A DNA stretch of 15,315 nucleotides from positions 1-15,315 of the forward strand of contig JAFAGL010000153.1 of NCBI GenBank assembly GCA_023422735.1, given 5' to 3'. Origin of the DNA: Pseudomonadota bacterium. GTDB lineage: Bacteria > Pseudomonadota > Alphaproteobacteria > Rhizobiales > Rhizobiaceae. A program made the position numbers and the translations under genes. Below, piece by piece: positions 6,457 through 13,252 of the stretch (its first letter is position 1; every line of letters begins with the position of its first letter). The notes below the pieces were generated by a model. It made no database searches and was not told where the DNA came from. It was given only the letters and a program-made list of their open reading frames with translations.

Positions 6457-7249
6457 CGGGATCAGACTCCTTGTCCAAATAAATTTGGCATCCTGGATGT
6501 GTTCGAAGGATACTCGCCGGGCAGGACGTTGTAATCGGCCCCTCGAGCGCTGCCTTCACGGCACTGCGTTTGGAACACCCCGGCACCACAGCGAATAGTC
6601 GCTCGGCGCGCAACAAACGCGGAACTGTCAAAGTGATTGCTTCTTGAGGAACGGCTTCAATACTGGGGAAACAACCGTCGTCCACCTGTTGTTGACGGCA
6701 CACTTCATCCAGCAAGACTTTTTTCACGTCCAGTGGATCCTGGAAATCCGCCACTGGTGGATCGTTGAACGCAATATGACCATTTACGCCGATACCAAGG
6801 CACACAAGATCGATTGGGCGCGCAGCTAGAAGAGCAGCATAGTCCGAAACAGTCTTTTCAGAAAAGCCGTATGTCGGGATCACATGAGTTGCCGCGAAAG
6901 GAAGACGGTCGAAGATGTTTCGACGCAACCAGTTTCCGAAGCCGGCCGGGTCTTGCGGATCCAGACCCAGATATTCGTCCATATGGAAAGCCTCGATCCG
7001 GCTCCAATCGATCCCTGGCGCATCCACCAGCGCGTTAAGCATGGTTTGTTGGCTTGGCGCTGCAGCGAAAATTACCCGAACAAGAGATTGCCGATTCAAC
7101 ATCGCAATCAATGTTGCTGCGACATCGCGGGCAGCTGCCTTCCCCATTTCCAGTCTATCGGAAAAGACATGAACTCGCTCAGCAAGATCGAATTCCGAGG
7201 GGAGAGCATTTATCTCGCTCGTTCGGCCTTCGCCGGGAGAATTGCGCAT
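6443..7249 (-). CDS. NagB-like glucosamine-6-phosphate deaminase/isomerase family protein
   Basis: Family members convert glucosamine-6-phosphate to fructose-6-phosphate and ammonia, or hydrolyse 6-phosphogluconolactone. It has 268 residues. FHMDEYLGL at 88-96 matches the NagB F-N/H-M-D-E-Y catalytic segment. GIGVNGHIAFNDPP at 152-165 matches G-x-x-x-D-G-H-I-A-F-N-E-P, with Asn at the position I align with the catalytic Asp141 of E. coli and Asp for Glu148; the His is kept. AAAPSQQ at 62-68 stands where classic NagB has the T-G-S-T-P phosphate loop. LEGPITTSCPASIL at 235-248 is typical. The start is ATG 7249, with GAGG 8 bases upstream; an upstream TTG (7276) would run into the promoter. It is the first gene of the four-gene operon. 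I see no nagA or kinase nearby. The alternative substrate question is open. Confidence 0.88.
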   Translation of the reverse strand: MRNSPGEGRTSEINALPSEFDLAERVHVFSDRLEMGKAAARDVAATLIAMLNRQSLVRVIFAAAPSQQTMLNALVDAPGIDWSRIEAFHMDEYLGLDPQDPAGFGNWLRRNIFDRLPFAATHVIPTYGFSEKTVSDYAALLAARPIDLVCLGIGVNGHIAFNDPPVADFQDPLDVKKVLLDEVCRQQQVDDGCFPSIEAVPQEAITLTVPRLLRAERLFAVVPGCSKRSAVKAALEGPITTSCPASILRTHPGCQIYLDKESDPDARN

Positions 7250-7270
7250 TCCACTTTCCTCTTTGACCCC

Positions 7271-7290
7271 GCACAATCAGCCTATTGTGC
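7271..7290. repeat. Inverted repeat abutting the operator in the nagB-like leader
   Basis: GCACAAT (7271-7277) and ATTGTGC (7284-7290) are perfect 7-bp arms with a 6-base spacer. The right arm is also part of the LacI-type operator's extended half-site. It could be a second recognition element or simply overlap by chance. Confidence 0.5.
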
Positions 7291-7307
7291 AACCGGTTGC
7301 CAGTCAA
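7279..7307 (-). promoter_or_regulatory. Promoter of the NagB-like operon with embedded LacI operator
   Basis: On the minus strand TTGACT (7307-7302) is followed by exactly 17 bases and then TAGGCT (7284-7279) as -10. The 17-base spacer is GGCAACCGGTTGCACAA, which is the whole operator (perfect core GCAACCGGTTGC at 7289-7300). Transcription would begin near 7272 and the start codon is at 7249. The same site lies 71 bases before the repressor gene on the other strand, so autoregulation is likely. Confidence 0.78.
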
Positions 7308-7371
7308 TACAGCTTTTGTTTGGCAATTTCTGTGCGACAAAGCACATAGGATTTTCATATGTAGCCGAGGT

Positions 7372-8379
7372 ATGGCCGTGAACCCGCCAAAGAAACGCCA
7401 ACCGACCATCGCGGAAGTCGCAGCTGAAGCCAAAGTGGCTCGATCGACGGTTTCGCGGGCATTTGCCAAGCCTGAAAGGCTGAAGAAGGAAACCGTCACC
7501 CACGTCCTGGCCGTCGCCAAAAGGCTCGGATTTCACCCCAATCCACTTGCACGAGCTCTTTCGACCGGACGAACCAAAATCATCGGCGTCATTGTTCCCG
7601 ATATCGCCAATCCGTTCTTCCCACCGCTGATAAAGGCGGCACAACGCAAGGCCGAAGAGCTGGATTTTGACGTATTCCTCGGAGATTCCGACGAGGACCC
7701 AGAGCGTGAGGAGAAATTGGTCCGGCGATTTGGACAGCAGGTTGCCGGCCTTGTACTCGTATCTTCCCGCCTGTCTGCAAACCAGATTCAAGGACTTATG
7801 CGGCTTTACCCGATTGTGCTTGTCAATCAGGATTTGCCGAATACTCTAAGGGTACTGATCGATAGCGGACCAGGCATCATAAGCGCCGTCAAGCATCTCG
7901 TTGAGCTTGGGCATCGCAAACTCGTTTATGTGGGTGGACCGCCAAAATCTTGGGCGCAGCGCCGCCGCAGCACTGCCATCCGTCAAGCCGCGATACAAAT
8001 GGGCGCGGAACTGGTTACGATTTCCACCCCCAAGCCTACACACGAAGGGGGTAAAAGCGTCACAACGGCGGTTCTCGCCAGCGGAGCGACCGCAGCCGTC
8101 GCTTTTGATGACCTTCTTGCGCAGGGAATGATGGCTGGTCTTGCAGAACAGGGGGTCCGCGTTCCCCAAGATTTCAGCATTATTGGCTGCGACGACGTCA
8201 TCGGGGCGACAACAACACCACCATTGACCACAGTGTCCAGCAACACGCGAGAAGCGGCTGAGGTAGCCATATCCTTGCTGATATCAGCTCTCGGCGGAAG
8301 CCAAGCAACGGAAGCCCGGCATGTGATGGGTACTCAGCTGGTGATTCGCGCGTCGACCGCACCGCCATACCTGCCGTGA
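7372..8379 (+). CDS. LacI-family transcriptional regulator
   Basis: Likely repressor of this locus, 335 residues. An N-terminal helix-turn-helix occupies about residues 11-31 (PTIAEVAAEAKVARSTVSRAF). The hinge helix PNPLARALSTGRT at 57-68 has the Leu that in LacI/PurR proteins inserts at the central CG of the operator. A periplasmic-binding-protein-like effector domain follows (IIGVIVPDIANPFF at 70-83, later IGCDDV). The locus operators have a central CG within AACCGGTT, as expected. ATG 7372 is given as the start, but GAGG at 7367-7370 is spaced 7 bases from a GTG at 7378 and only 1 base from the ATG, so GTG 7378 may be the true start. A longer TTG reading from 7285 would begin inside the operator and is rejected. 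It is divergent from the NagB-like operon and upstream of the YiaK-like gene. The effector is unknown. Confidence 0.95.
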   Translation: MAVNPPKKRQPTIAEVAAEAKVARSTVSRAFAKPERLKKETVTHVLAVAKRLGFHPNPLARALSTGRTKIIGVIVPDIANPFFPPLIKAAQRKAEELDFDVFLGDSDEDPEREEKLVRRFGQQVAGLVLVSSRLSANQIQGLMRLYPIVLVNQDLPNTLRVLIDSGPGIISAVKHLVELGHRKLVYVGGPPKSWAQRRRSTAIRQAAIQMGAELVTISTPKPTHEGGKSVTTAVLASGATAAVAFDDLLAQGMMAGLAEQGVRVPQDFSIIGCDDVIGATTTPPLTTVSSNTREAAEVAISLLISALGGSQATEARHVMGTQLVIRASTAPPYLP

Positions 8380-8404
8380 TAACTCGGCTCGAAACACGAT
8401 TTTT

Positions 8405-8420
8405 GTGAAACCGGTTGCAC
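8405..8420. promoter_or_regulatory. LacI-family operator upstream of the YiaK-like gene
   Basis: GTGAAACCGGTTGCAC is a 16-bp palindrome with a single mismatched pair (A at 8408). With the following AA it matches the GGTTGCACAAT half found at the NagB-like promoter. It lies 25 bases after the repressor stop and 53 bases before the dehydrogenase start. It indicates that this gene has its own regulated promoter rather than only read-through. Confidence 0.75.
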
Positions 8421-8472
8421 AATCTTTGAGGTTGAGCCAACTTTGTTTCAGTCATAGCTAGGAGACAAAGTC

Positions 8473-9489
8473 GTGGTCCTTCATATCTCGGCACAGCAGA
8501 TCAATGAGCAGGTTGTGCGCGTTCTCAAGAGCCGCAGCGTGGCGAGTGAAGATGCAAAGGTTTTCGCGGAGATCGTCGTTGACAACTGCCTCGACGGCGT
8601 CACCTCACATGGTGTGACACGCTTACCGGCATATGTTGGAAACATAGACGACGGCTACCTCAATCCGCGTGCCGAGCCCACTAAGGTTTCAGCATTTGGC
8701 GCTATCGAACAATGGGACGGGAATAGATCGCTTGGCCCGATTGCTTGTACGCGCTTCATGTCGCGTGCCACCGAATTGGCTAGCGAGCATGGCATCGGTT
8801 GCGTGGCGGCACGAAACTCGACCCACTGGCTCAGGGCGGGAACCTACGGAAGGCAGGCTGCTCGTGCGGGTTTCGGTGCCATCTGCTGGACAAATGCGAG
8901 GCCCGGTATGCCCGCCTGGGGTGGTAAAATACCTCGCCTTGGCAACAACCCCATCGTCTTCGCGCTACCTGACTCGCCGCCTATCGTCGTTGATATCGCC
9001 ATGTCACAATTTTCGTATGGTCGCATTCAAGAAGCTGCGTTAGCAGGAAAGTCCCTACCGGTTCCCGGTGCGATTGGGTTCGACGGCCAACCTACTACGG
9101 ACGCGGGCGAGATCATCGAGACTCTGAAAGCGGGCGCCTATCGCTTGTTGCCGACTGGTTTCTGGAAAGGTTCTGCAATGGCTTTCGCGCTGGATGCGCT
9201 CGCTGCTGTTTTATCCGGTGGTCTCGCATCCCGCGAAATCGAGACTGAAACGCCCGCCGACATCGGCGTCAGTCAGGTATTCATTGCGTTCGATCTCAAG
9301 AAGTGGATTTCACCTGAAGCACTGGAGATCCGCTTGGCGGAAATGATTGACCATTTGAAAAACGGTCATGATGGCGTCGCAGAAGAAATCAGAGCGCCGG
9401 GTGAAGGTACAGCGCGGATCCGTGAAAGAAACGAACGCCTCGGAGTTCCTGTCGACGAAACTATCTGGGAGAAAATCCTCTCGCTTTAA
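8473..9489 (+). CDS. yiaK: Ldh2-family (YiaK-like) 2,3-diketo-L-gulonate reductase-type dehydrogenase
   Basis: NAD(P)H-dependent oxidoreductase of the malate/L-lactate dehydrogenase 2 family, 338 residues. From memory it aligns closely with E. coli YiaK (2,3-diketo-L-gulonate reductase): GVTSHGVTR with catalytic His46, GAIEQWDGNRSLG, ELASEHGIGCVAARNSTHW, ICWTN, WGGKIPRLGNNP, FSYGRIQ, LLPTGFWKGS and GVSQVFIAFD all correspond. The start is GTG 8473, with AGGAG at 8460-8464 eight bases upstream. In E. coli yiaK heads a long operon under the IclR regulator YiaJ. Here it stands alone after a LacI gene with a LacI operator, so its substrate may be another 2,3-diketo or 2-keto sugar acid. The name reflects similarity, not proven function. 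Confidence 0.9.
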   Translation: MVLHISAQQINEQVVRVLKSRSVASEDAKVFAEIVVDNCLDGVTSHGVTRLPAYVGNIDDGYLNPRAEPTKVSAFGAIEQWDGNRSLGPIACTRFMSRATELASEHGIGCVAARNSTHWLRAGTYGRQAARAGFGAICWTNARPGMPAWGGKIPRLGNNPIVFALPDSPPIVVDIAMSQFSYGRIQEAALAGKSLPVPGAIGFDGQPTTDAGEIIETLKAGAYRLLPTGFWKGSAMAFALDALAAVLSGGLASREIETETPADIGVSQVFIAFDLKKWISPEALEIRLAEMIDHLKNGHDGVAEEIRAPGEGTARIRERNERLGVPVDETIWEKILSL

Positions 9490-9612
9490 GCAATTTTGGA
9501 CTGCTGGTGAATCCGGATATTCCAAAAGCCACCGCACTGACATCTCAACGATCACGCCAAAGCGTTTTTCGTTTACAAAGTGCACAAAATTTGATTGCGA
9601 CTCAAGCAGTTA

Positions 9613-9663
9613 GGAATTGTTCCTGTCACAAAGAAGTCCTAAGGACACAATCAGGAACATTCC
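9613..9663. repeat. Nested inverted repeats upstream of the Rrf2 gene
   Basis: GGAATTGTTCCTG (9613-9625) pairs with CAGGAACATTCC (9652-9663) as 12 bp with one bulged base. Each arm also contains a small palindrome (GGAA-n2/3-TTCC). Inside the loop lies another, GTCCTAAGGAC (9636-9646). It may be the autoregulatory operator of the Rrf2 protein, whose start is 33 bases on, or a transcript hairpin at the end of the preceding unit. Confidence 0.5.
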
Positions 9664-9695
9664 GTGGCCTTCCGGCCTCAAACCGCAGTTATTCG

Positions 9696-10145
9696 ATGTT
9701 GACGAAAAAAGGCAAGTACGGGCTCAAAGCGCTGATTTATCTGGCGCGGATCCCGGTCGGCCAATTGGCTTTCGTCAACGATATTGCGGTCGCCAACAAT
9801 ATCCCGAAAAAGTTTCTCGACGCCATTCTGGGCGAATTGCGCAATGCCGGTTTCGTTTTGAGCCGTAAGGGCAAGGACGGCGGTTATCGCTTGGCCAAGC
9901 CAGCGAGCGAAATCAAGATCGGCCATGTGATCCGTGTGCTCGACGGCCCGCTTGCGCCTGTGGCCTGCGCAAGCCGCACGCAATATGAACGTTGCGAAGA
10001 TTGCGACGAGCATGTCTGCCAGGTCCGCCACATCATGCTGCAGGTCCGTCAAGCCATGTCGGATGTGCTCGACAATCGAAGCCTCGCCTCGATGCGGGAT
10101 TCGGCCAATGACGACCTGCCCCGCATCATCAAGCTGGATGCCTGA
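9696..10145 (+). CDS. Rrf2-family transcriptional regulator with C-terminal cysteine cluster
   Basis: Winged-helix regulator of 149 residues, typical Rrf2 size. The N-terminal MLTKKGKYGLKALIYLA and the wing segment RKGKDGGYRLAKPA (57-70) are hallmarks of the family that includes IscR, RirA, NsrR and CymR. Four cysteines (91, 100, 103, 108) lie where IscR, RirA and NsrR ligate an Fe-S cluster, but the count and spacing (C-x8-C-x2-C-x4-C) differ from the three-Cys pattern. This suggests redox, iron or sulfur sensing. ATG 9696 gives the canonical N-terminus; an in-frame extension to 9507 has no family match. No clear ribosome site is seen. Which Rrf2 subgroup it belongs to is not settled. Confidence 0.92.
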   Translation: MLTKKGKYGLKALIYLARIPVGQLAFVNDIAVANNIPKKFLDAILGELRNAGFVLSRKGKDGGYRLAKPASEIKIGHVIRVLDGPLAPVACASRTQYERCEDCDEHVCQVRHIMLQVRQAMSDVLDNRSLASMRDSANDDLPRIIKLDA

Positions 10146-10154
10146 CTTCGCTGG

Positions 10155-11327
10155 TTAGATTTCGAGCTTTGTCCATTTCGCGTTGTCGCGCGATGAGCGG
10201 ACGCAGGCCTCCACAAATGCAACGCCTTCGACACCATCGGCAATCGTCGGATAAGTCACGTCATCGGGTATTGGTCGACCCGTCTTCTGTGCCCTGATGG
10301 CCCGGGCTGCCTCCGCGTAGATGGTTGCGAAGCCCTCCAGATAACCTTCAGGATGGCCCGCCGGAATGCGGCTCACGCGGTTGGCGATGGCCATAGCACC
10401 GGCACCGTTGCGCGTGATCATCTGTTTCGGCTGATTAAACGGCGTGAACCACAAAACGTTCGGCTCCGGCTGAAACCACTCCAAGCCGCCTTTTGTGCCG
10501 AAAATCCGAAGCCGGAGCCCGTTTTCGTTGCCAGGCGCGACCTGGCTTGCCCACAACATGCCCTTTGCCGCGACGCCGTTCTTCTCCCGAAAACGCAAAA
10601 GGACATGAGCATTGTCATCCAAAGCGCGACCGGGAACGAATGCGTCGAGGTCCGCGCATAAGGCATCAAGCTCAAGCCCGGAAACGAAGCGCGCCAGATT
10701 GAAGGCATGCGTCCCAATATCGCCCGTCGAACCGCCCGCACCCGACTGGGCAGGATCAGTGCGCCAAACGGCACCCTTGGCGCCGGTATCTTCTACCTTC
10801 TCAGTCAACCAATCCTGCGGATATTCGGCCTGCACGACGCGAATCTCGCCAAGAAGGCCGCTCGCGACCATTTCGCGCGCCTGCCGCACCATAGGATAGC
10901 CAGTGTAGTTATGGGTGAGAATGAAAAGCATGCCAGATTGACGAACAAGTTCGGCAAGCGCCTTCGCATCCGCGAGTTTGGAAGTGACCGGCTTGTCGCA
11001 GATCACGTGAATTCCTGCCTCCAGAAACGCTTTCGCGGCAGGAAAATGCAGATGGTTCGGGGTGACGATCGATACGGCTTCGATACCGTCCGGGCGCGCC
11101 GCTTCCGCTTTCGCCATATCCTCGAACGAGCTGTAGGAGCGGTCGGGCGCGATACCCAGCTCGTCGGCCGAAACCTTAGCCCGCTCGGCATTCGACGACA
11201 GCGCTCCCGCGACCAGTGCGAACTGCCCGTCGATCCGCGCTGCAATGCGATGCACGCCGCCGATAAAGGCGCCCTGGCCGCCGCCGACCATGCCGTAGCG
11301 GATCGGTTCGTTGTCCTGCATGCTCAT
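10155..11327 (-). CDS. Gfo/Idh/MocA family oxidoreductase (sugar dehydrogenase type)
   Basis: NAD(P)-dependent dehydrogenase of 390 residues. The Rossmann motif GGGQGA is at 15-20. CDKP at 110-113 has the catalytic Lys. The GDIGTHAFNLARF segment at 202-214 has the Asp and His of the active site. A long C-terminal part (GLEWFQPEPN... GYLEGFATIY) resembles dehydrogenases that oxidise sugars at C3, such as levoglucosan dehydrogenase; that subgroup is a guess. It starts inside the stop of the upstream isomerase/epimerase gene (ATGA overlap, 11324-11327). A second ATG at 11321 is also possible. The pair presumably forms a small operon for a sugar or cyclitol. No LacI-type operator of the left locus is found near it. 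Confidence 0.92.
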   Translation of the reverse strand: MSMQDNEPIRYGMVGGGQGAFIGGVHRIAARIDGQFALVAGALSSNAERAKVSADELGIAPDRSYSSFEDMAKAEAARPDGIEAVSIVTPNHLHFPAAKAFLEAGIHVICDKPVTSKLADAKALAELVRQSGMLFILTHNYTGYPMVRQAREMVASGLLGEIRVVQAEYPQDWLTEKVEDTGAKGAVWRTDPAQSGAGGSTGDIGTHAFNLARFVSGLELDALCADLDAFVPGRALDDNAHVLLRFREKNGVAAKGMLWASQVAPGNENGLRLRIFGTKGGLEWFQPEPNVLWFTPFNQPKQMITRNGAGAMAIANRVSRIPAGHPEGYLEGFATIYAEAARAIRAQKTGRPIPDDVTYPTIADGVEGVAFVEACVRSSRDNAKWTKLEI

Positions 11328-12385
11328 TTCCCGATTCCCATCATCTTGCGCAAAGCCGCGCGATCCGTTTTCCCGCCCGCGAAATCGTCAAACGCGCGCT
11401 CGGTGACCCGGATGATGTGGTTTTCGATGAAGGGCGCGCCTTCCGCCGCCCCGTCTTCTGGATGCTTCAGGCAGCATTCCCATTCCAGCACGGCCCAAGA
11501 CTCATAGTCGTATTGCGCGAGCTTGGAGAAGATGGATGAGAAGTCCACCTGCCCGTCGCCGAGCGAACGGAACCTTCCGGCACGATTGATCCAGCTTTGG
11601 TAGCCGGAATAAACGCCCTGCCGGCCATCGGGGTTGAACTCGGCGTCCTTGACGTGGAACGCGGTGATCCGCTCGTGATAGATATCGATAAAGGCGAGAT
11701 AATCGAGCTGTTGCAGCAGAAAATGCGACGGGTCGTAGTTGATCGTGCAGCGTTTATGACCCGCCACCGCGTCAAGAAACATTTCGAAGGTCGCACCGTC
11801 GAAAACATCCTCGCCCGGATGCAGTTCGAAAGCGACATCAACGCCCTGTTCCTCAAACGCATTGAAGATCGGCACCCATCGCCGCCCGAGTTCGCCGAAG
11901 GCTTCTTCGACCAGTCCGGCCGGACGCTGTGGCCAGGGATACAGATAGGGGAAGGCCAAGGCACCGCTGAAGGAAACAACAGTATCGAGCCCGAGATTTC
12001 GGGAGGCCTTTGCAGCCAGGAGCATCTGCTCGACGGCCCATTCCTGGCGCGCTTTTGGATTATTGTGCACCGCTGGCGGCGCAAAAGCATCGAATTGGGC
12101 GTCATAAGCAGGATGGACCGCGACGAGCTGTCCTTGCAAATGGGTCGACAGTTCGGTGATCTCGACACCGCCTTCCGCGCAGATCCCCTTGATCTCTTCG
12201 CAATAGGTTTTTGATTCCGCCGCCTTTTTCAGATCGAACAGGCTGCTCTCGCCGGATGGAATTTGAACGCCTTTGTAACCGAGATCACCGGCCCACCGGG
12301 TTATCTCCGGAAGCGAGTTGAAAGGTGCGGCCTCTCCTACAAACTGGGCAAGGAAAATAGCTGGTCCCTTCATCGTCCTCGACAT
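11324..12385 (-). CDS. Sugar phosphate isomerase/epimerase family protein (TIM barrel)
   Basis: AP-endonuclease-2-like/xylose-isomerase-like TIM barrel, 353 residues, the family of IolE, IolI and 3-keto-sugar-modifying enzymes. Metal-binding residues fit the family: Glu187 (FELHPGED), Asp218 (NYDPSH), His244 (AFHVKD) and Glu301 (LEWE). No signal peptide, so cytosolic. The start is ATG 12385, with GGGGAG 5-6 bases upstream (12391-12396); another ATG follows four codons later. Co-transcribed with the downstream Gfo/Idh/MocA dehydrogenase. Such pairs often oxidise a sugar and then isomerise or cleave the keto product. The substrate is unknown. Confidence 0.92.
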   Translation of the reverse strand: MSRTMKGPAIFLAQFVGEAAPFNSLPEITRWAGDLGYKGVQIPSGESSLFDLKKAAESKTYCEEIKGICAEGGVEITELSTHLQGQLVAVHPAYDAQFDAFAPPAVHNNPKARQEWAVEQMLLAAKASRNLGLDTVVSFSGALAFPYLYPWPQRPAGLVEEAFGELGRRWVPIFNAFEEQGVDVAFELHPGEDVFDGATFEMFLDAVAGHKRCTINYDPSHFLLQQLDYLAFIDIYHERITAFHVKDAEFNPDGRQGVYSGYQSWINRAGRFRSLGDGQVDFSSIFSKLAQYDYESWAVLEWECCLKHPEDGAAEGAPFIENHIIRVTERAFDDFAGGKTDRAALRKMMGIGK

Positions 12386-12599
12386 GGATTCTCCCCACCT
12401 TCATCAAGATCCCACCAGCTTGCGCTGGCGATGTGTTGTCTGGTCCCGTGTTTTACCGCGCATGTCATTTCAGGAAAGAAGAAATCGAAACAGCTTGCGC
12501 GAATGGAACGCTTTTCGGGCGATTGCCGACAGGCTGACATAGCGCGCCTCGACACAAGCTGGCGCGCGTCCTACACGATGGACAGCGCGAGACCCTCAA

Positions 12600-13250
12600 A
12601 TGCTGCCGATCGTTCTTCATAACTATTATCGTTCCTCAACATCTTATCGCGTGCGCATCGCGCTTGCGATGAAGGGCGTGAGCTTCACCTATGTCGCGCG
12701 CCATATTCGCGCTGGCGGAAACCGCGTTCCCGATTACCTTGCCATGAACCCGCAAGGACTGGTGCCAACCATGGTCTGGCCGGATGGCACCGTTCTCGGT
12801 CAATCGCTGGCAATCATCGAGTTTCTGGACGAGATGCGCCCTCATCCACCCTTGCTGCCTTCTAATCCTTTCGGCCGCGCACGGGTGCGCATGTTGTCGC
12901 AGATGATCGCCTGCGACCTGCACCCCGTAAACAATTTCCGGATCCTGGACACATTGCGGGAGCGCTACCAGGCCGATGATCAGGATGTTGCCGACTGGTT
13001 TCGAAAATGGGTGCACACAACCTTCGAGCCACTGGAAACATTGTTGTCCGGCAGTCTCGACACCGGCCTTTTCTGCCATGGCGACACACCTGGGCTGGCT
13101 GATATCTGCCTTGTCGCGCAAGTGGTGAACAATCAACGTTACGACGTTGATATGGCGCCTTATCCCACCATCACGCGCATTGTTGAGGAATGCCTTCGGA
13201 TGCGTCCCTTCATTGATGCGCATCCCAGCCGCCAACCAGATACGGAATAG
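12600..13250 (+). CDS. maiA: Glutathione S-transferase, zeta-class-like (maleylacetoacetate/maleylpyruvate isomerase type)
   Basis: Glutathione-dependent cis-trans isomerase of 216 residues. The thioredoxin-like N-domain has YRSSTSYRVRIAL at 10-22, corresponding to the zeta-class S-S-C-S-x-R-V-R-I-A-L, but the motif Cys is Thr. NPQGLVPT (cis-Pro) and LGQSLAIIEFLDE (Ser contacting glutathione) follow. The helical C-domain shows CDLHPVNNFRIL, PGLADICLVAQV and YPTI, all zeta-like. Such enzymes act in tyrosine/homogentisate or gentisate breakdown, but no hmgA/fahA-type neighbour is in the window. It ends 2 bases before the convergent phasin-like gene. The symbol is tentative between maiA and nagL-type functions. 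Confidence 0.85.
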   Translation: MLPIVLHNYYRSSTSYRVRIALAMKGVSFTYVARHIRAGGNRVPDYLAMNPQGLVPTMVWPDGTVLGQSLAIIEFLDEMRPHPPLLPSNPFGRARVRMLSQMIACDLHPVNNFRILDTLRERYQADDQDVADWFRKWVHTTFEPLETLLSGSLDTGLFCHGDTPGLADICLVAQVVNNQRYDVDMAPYPTITRIVEECLRMRPFIDAHPSRQPDTE

Positions 13251-13252
13251 GT

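Noticed and set aside
7250..7276. N-terminal extension of the NagB-like protein from a TTG
   Set aside because: It would start at the predicted transcription start and would include the ribosome-binding site of the ATG at 7249.
7285..7371. N-terminal extension of the LacI regulator from a TTG
   Set aside because: It would translate the operator itself and adds 29 residues before the normal LacI-family N-terminus.
8376..8404. Possible intrinsic terminator after the LacI gene (CGTG...CACGATTTTT)
   Set aside because: The stem is only 4 bp with a 16-base loop, too weak to call despite the T-run.
9507..9695. Upstream extension of the Rrf2 protein
   Set aside because: The canonical Rrf2 N-terminus begins at the ATG at 9696, and the extension would run through the inverted repeats.
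12415..12428. CCAGC-TTGC-GCTGG hairpin between the divergent isomerase and GST genes
   Set aside because: A 5-bp stem is short enough to occur by chance in GC-rich DNA, with no U-tract or promoter relation.
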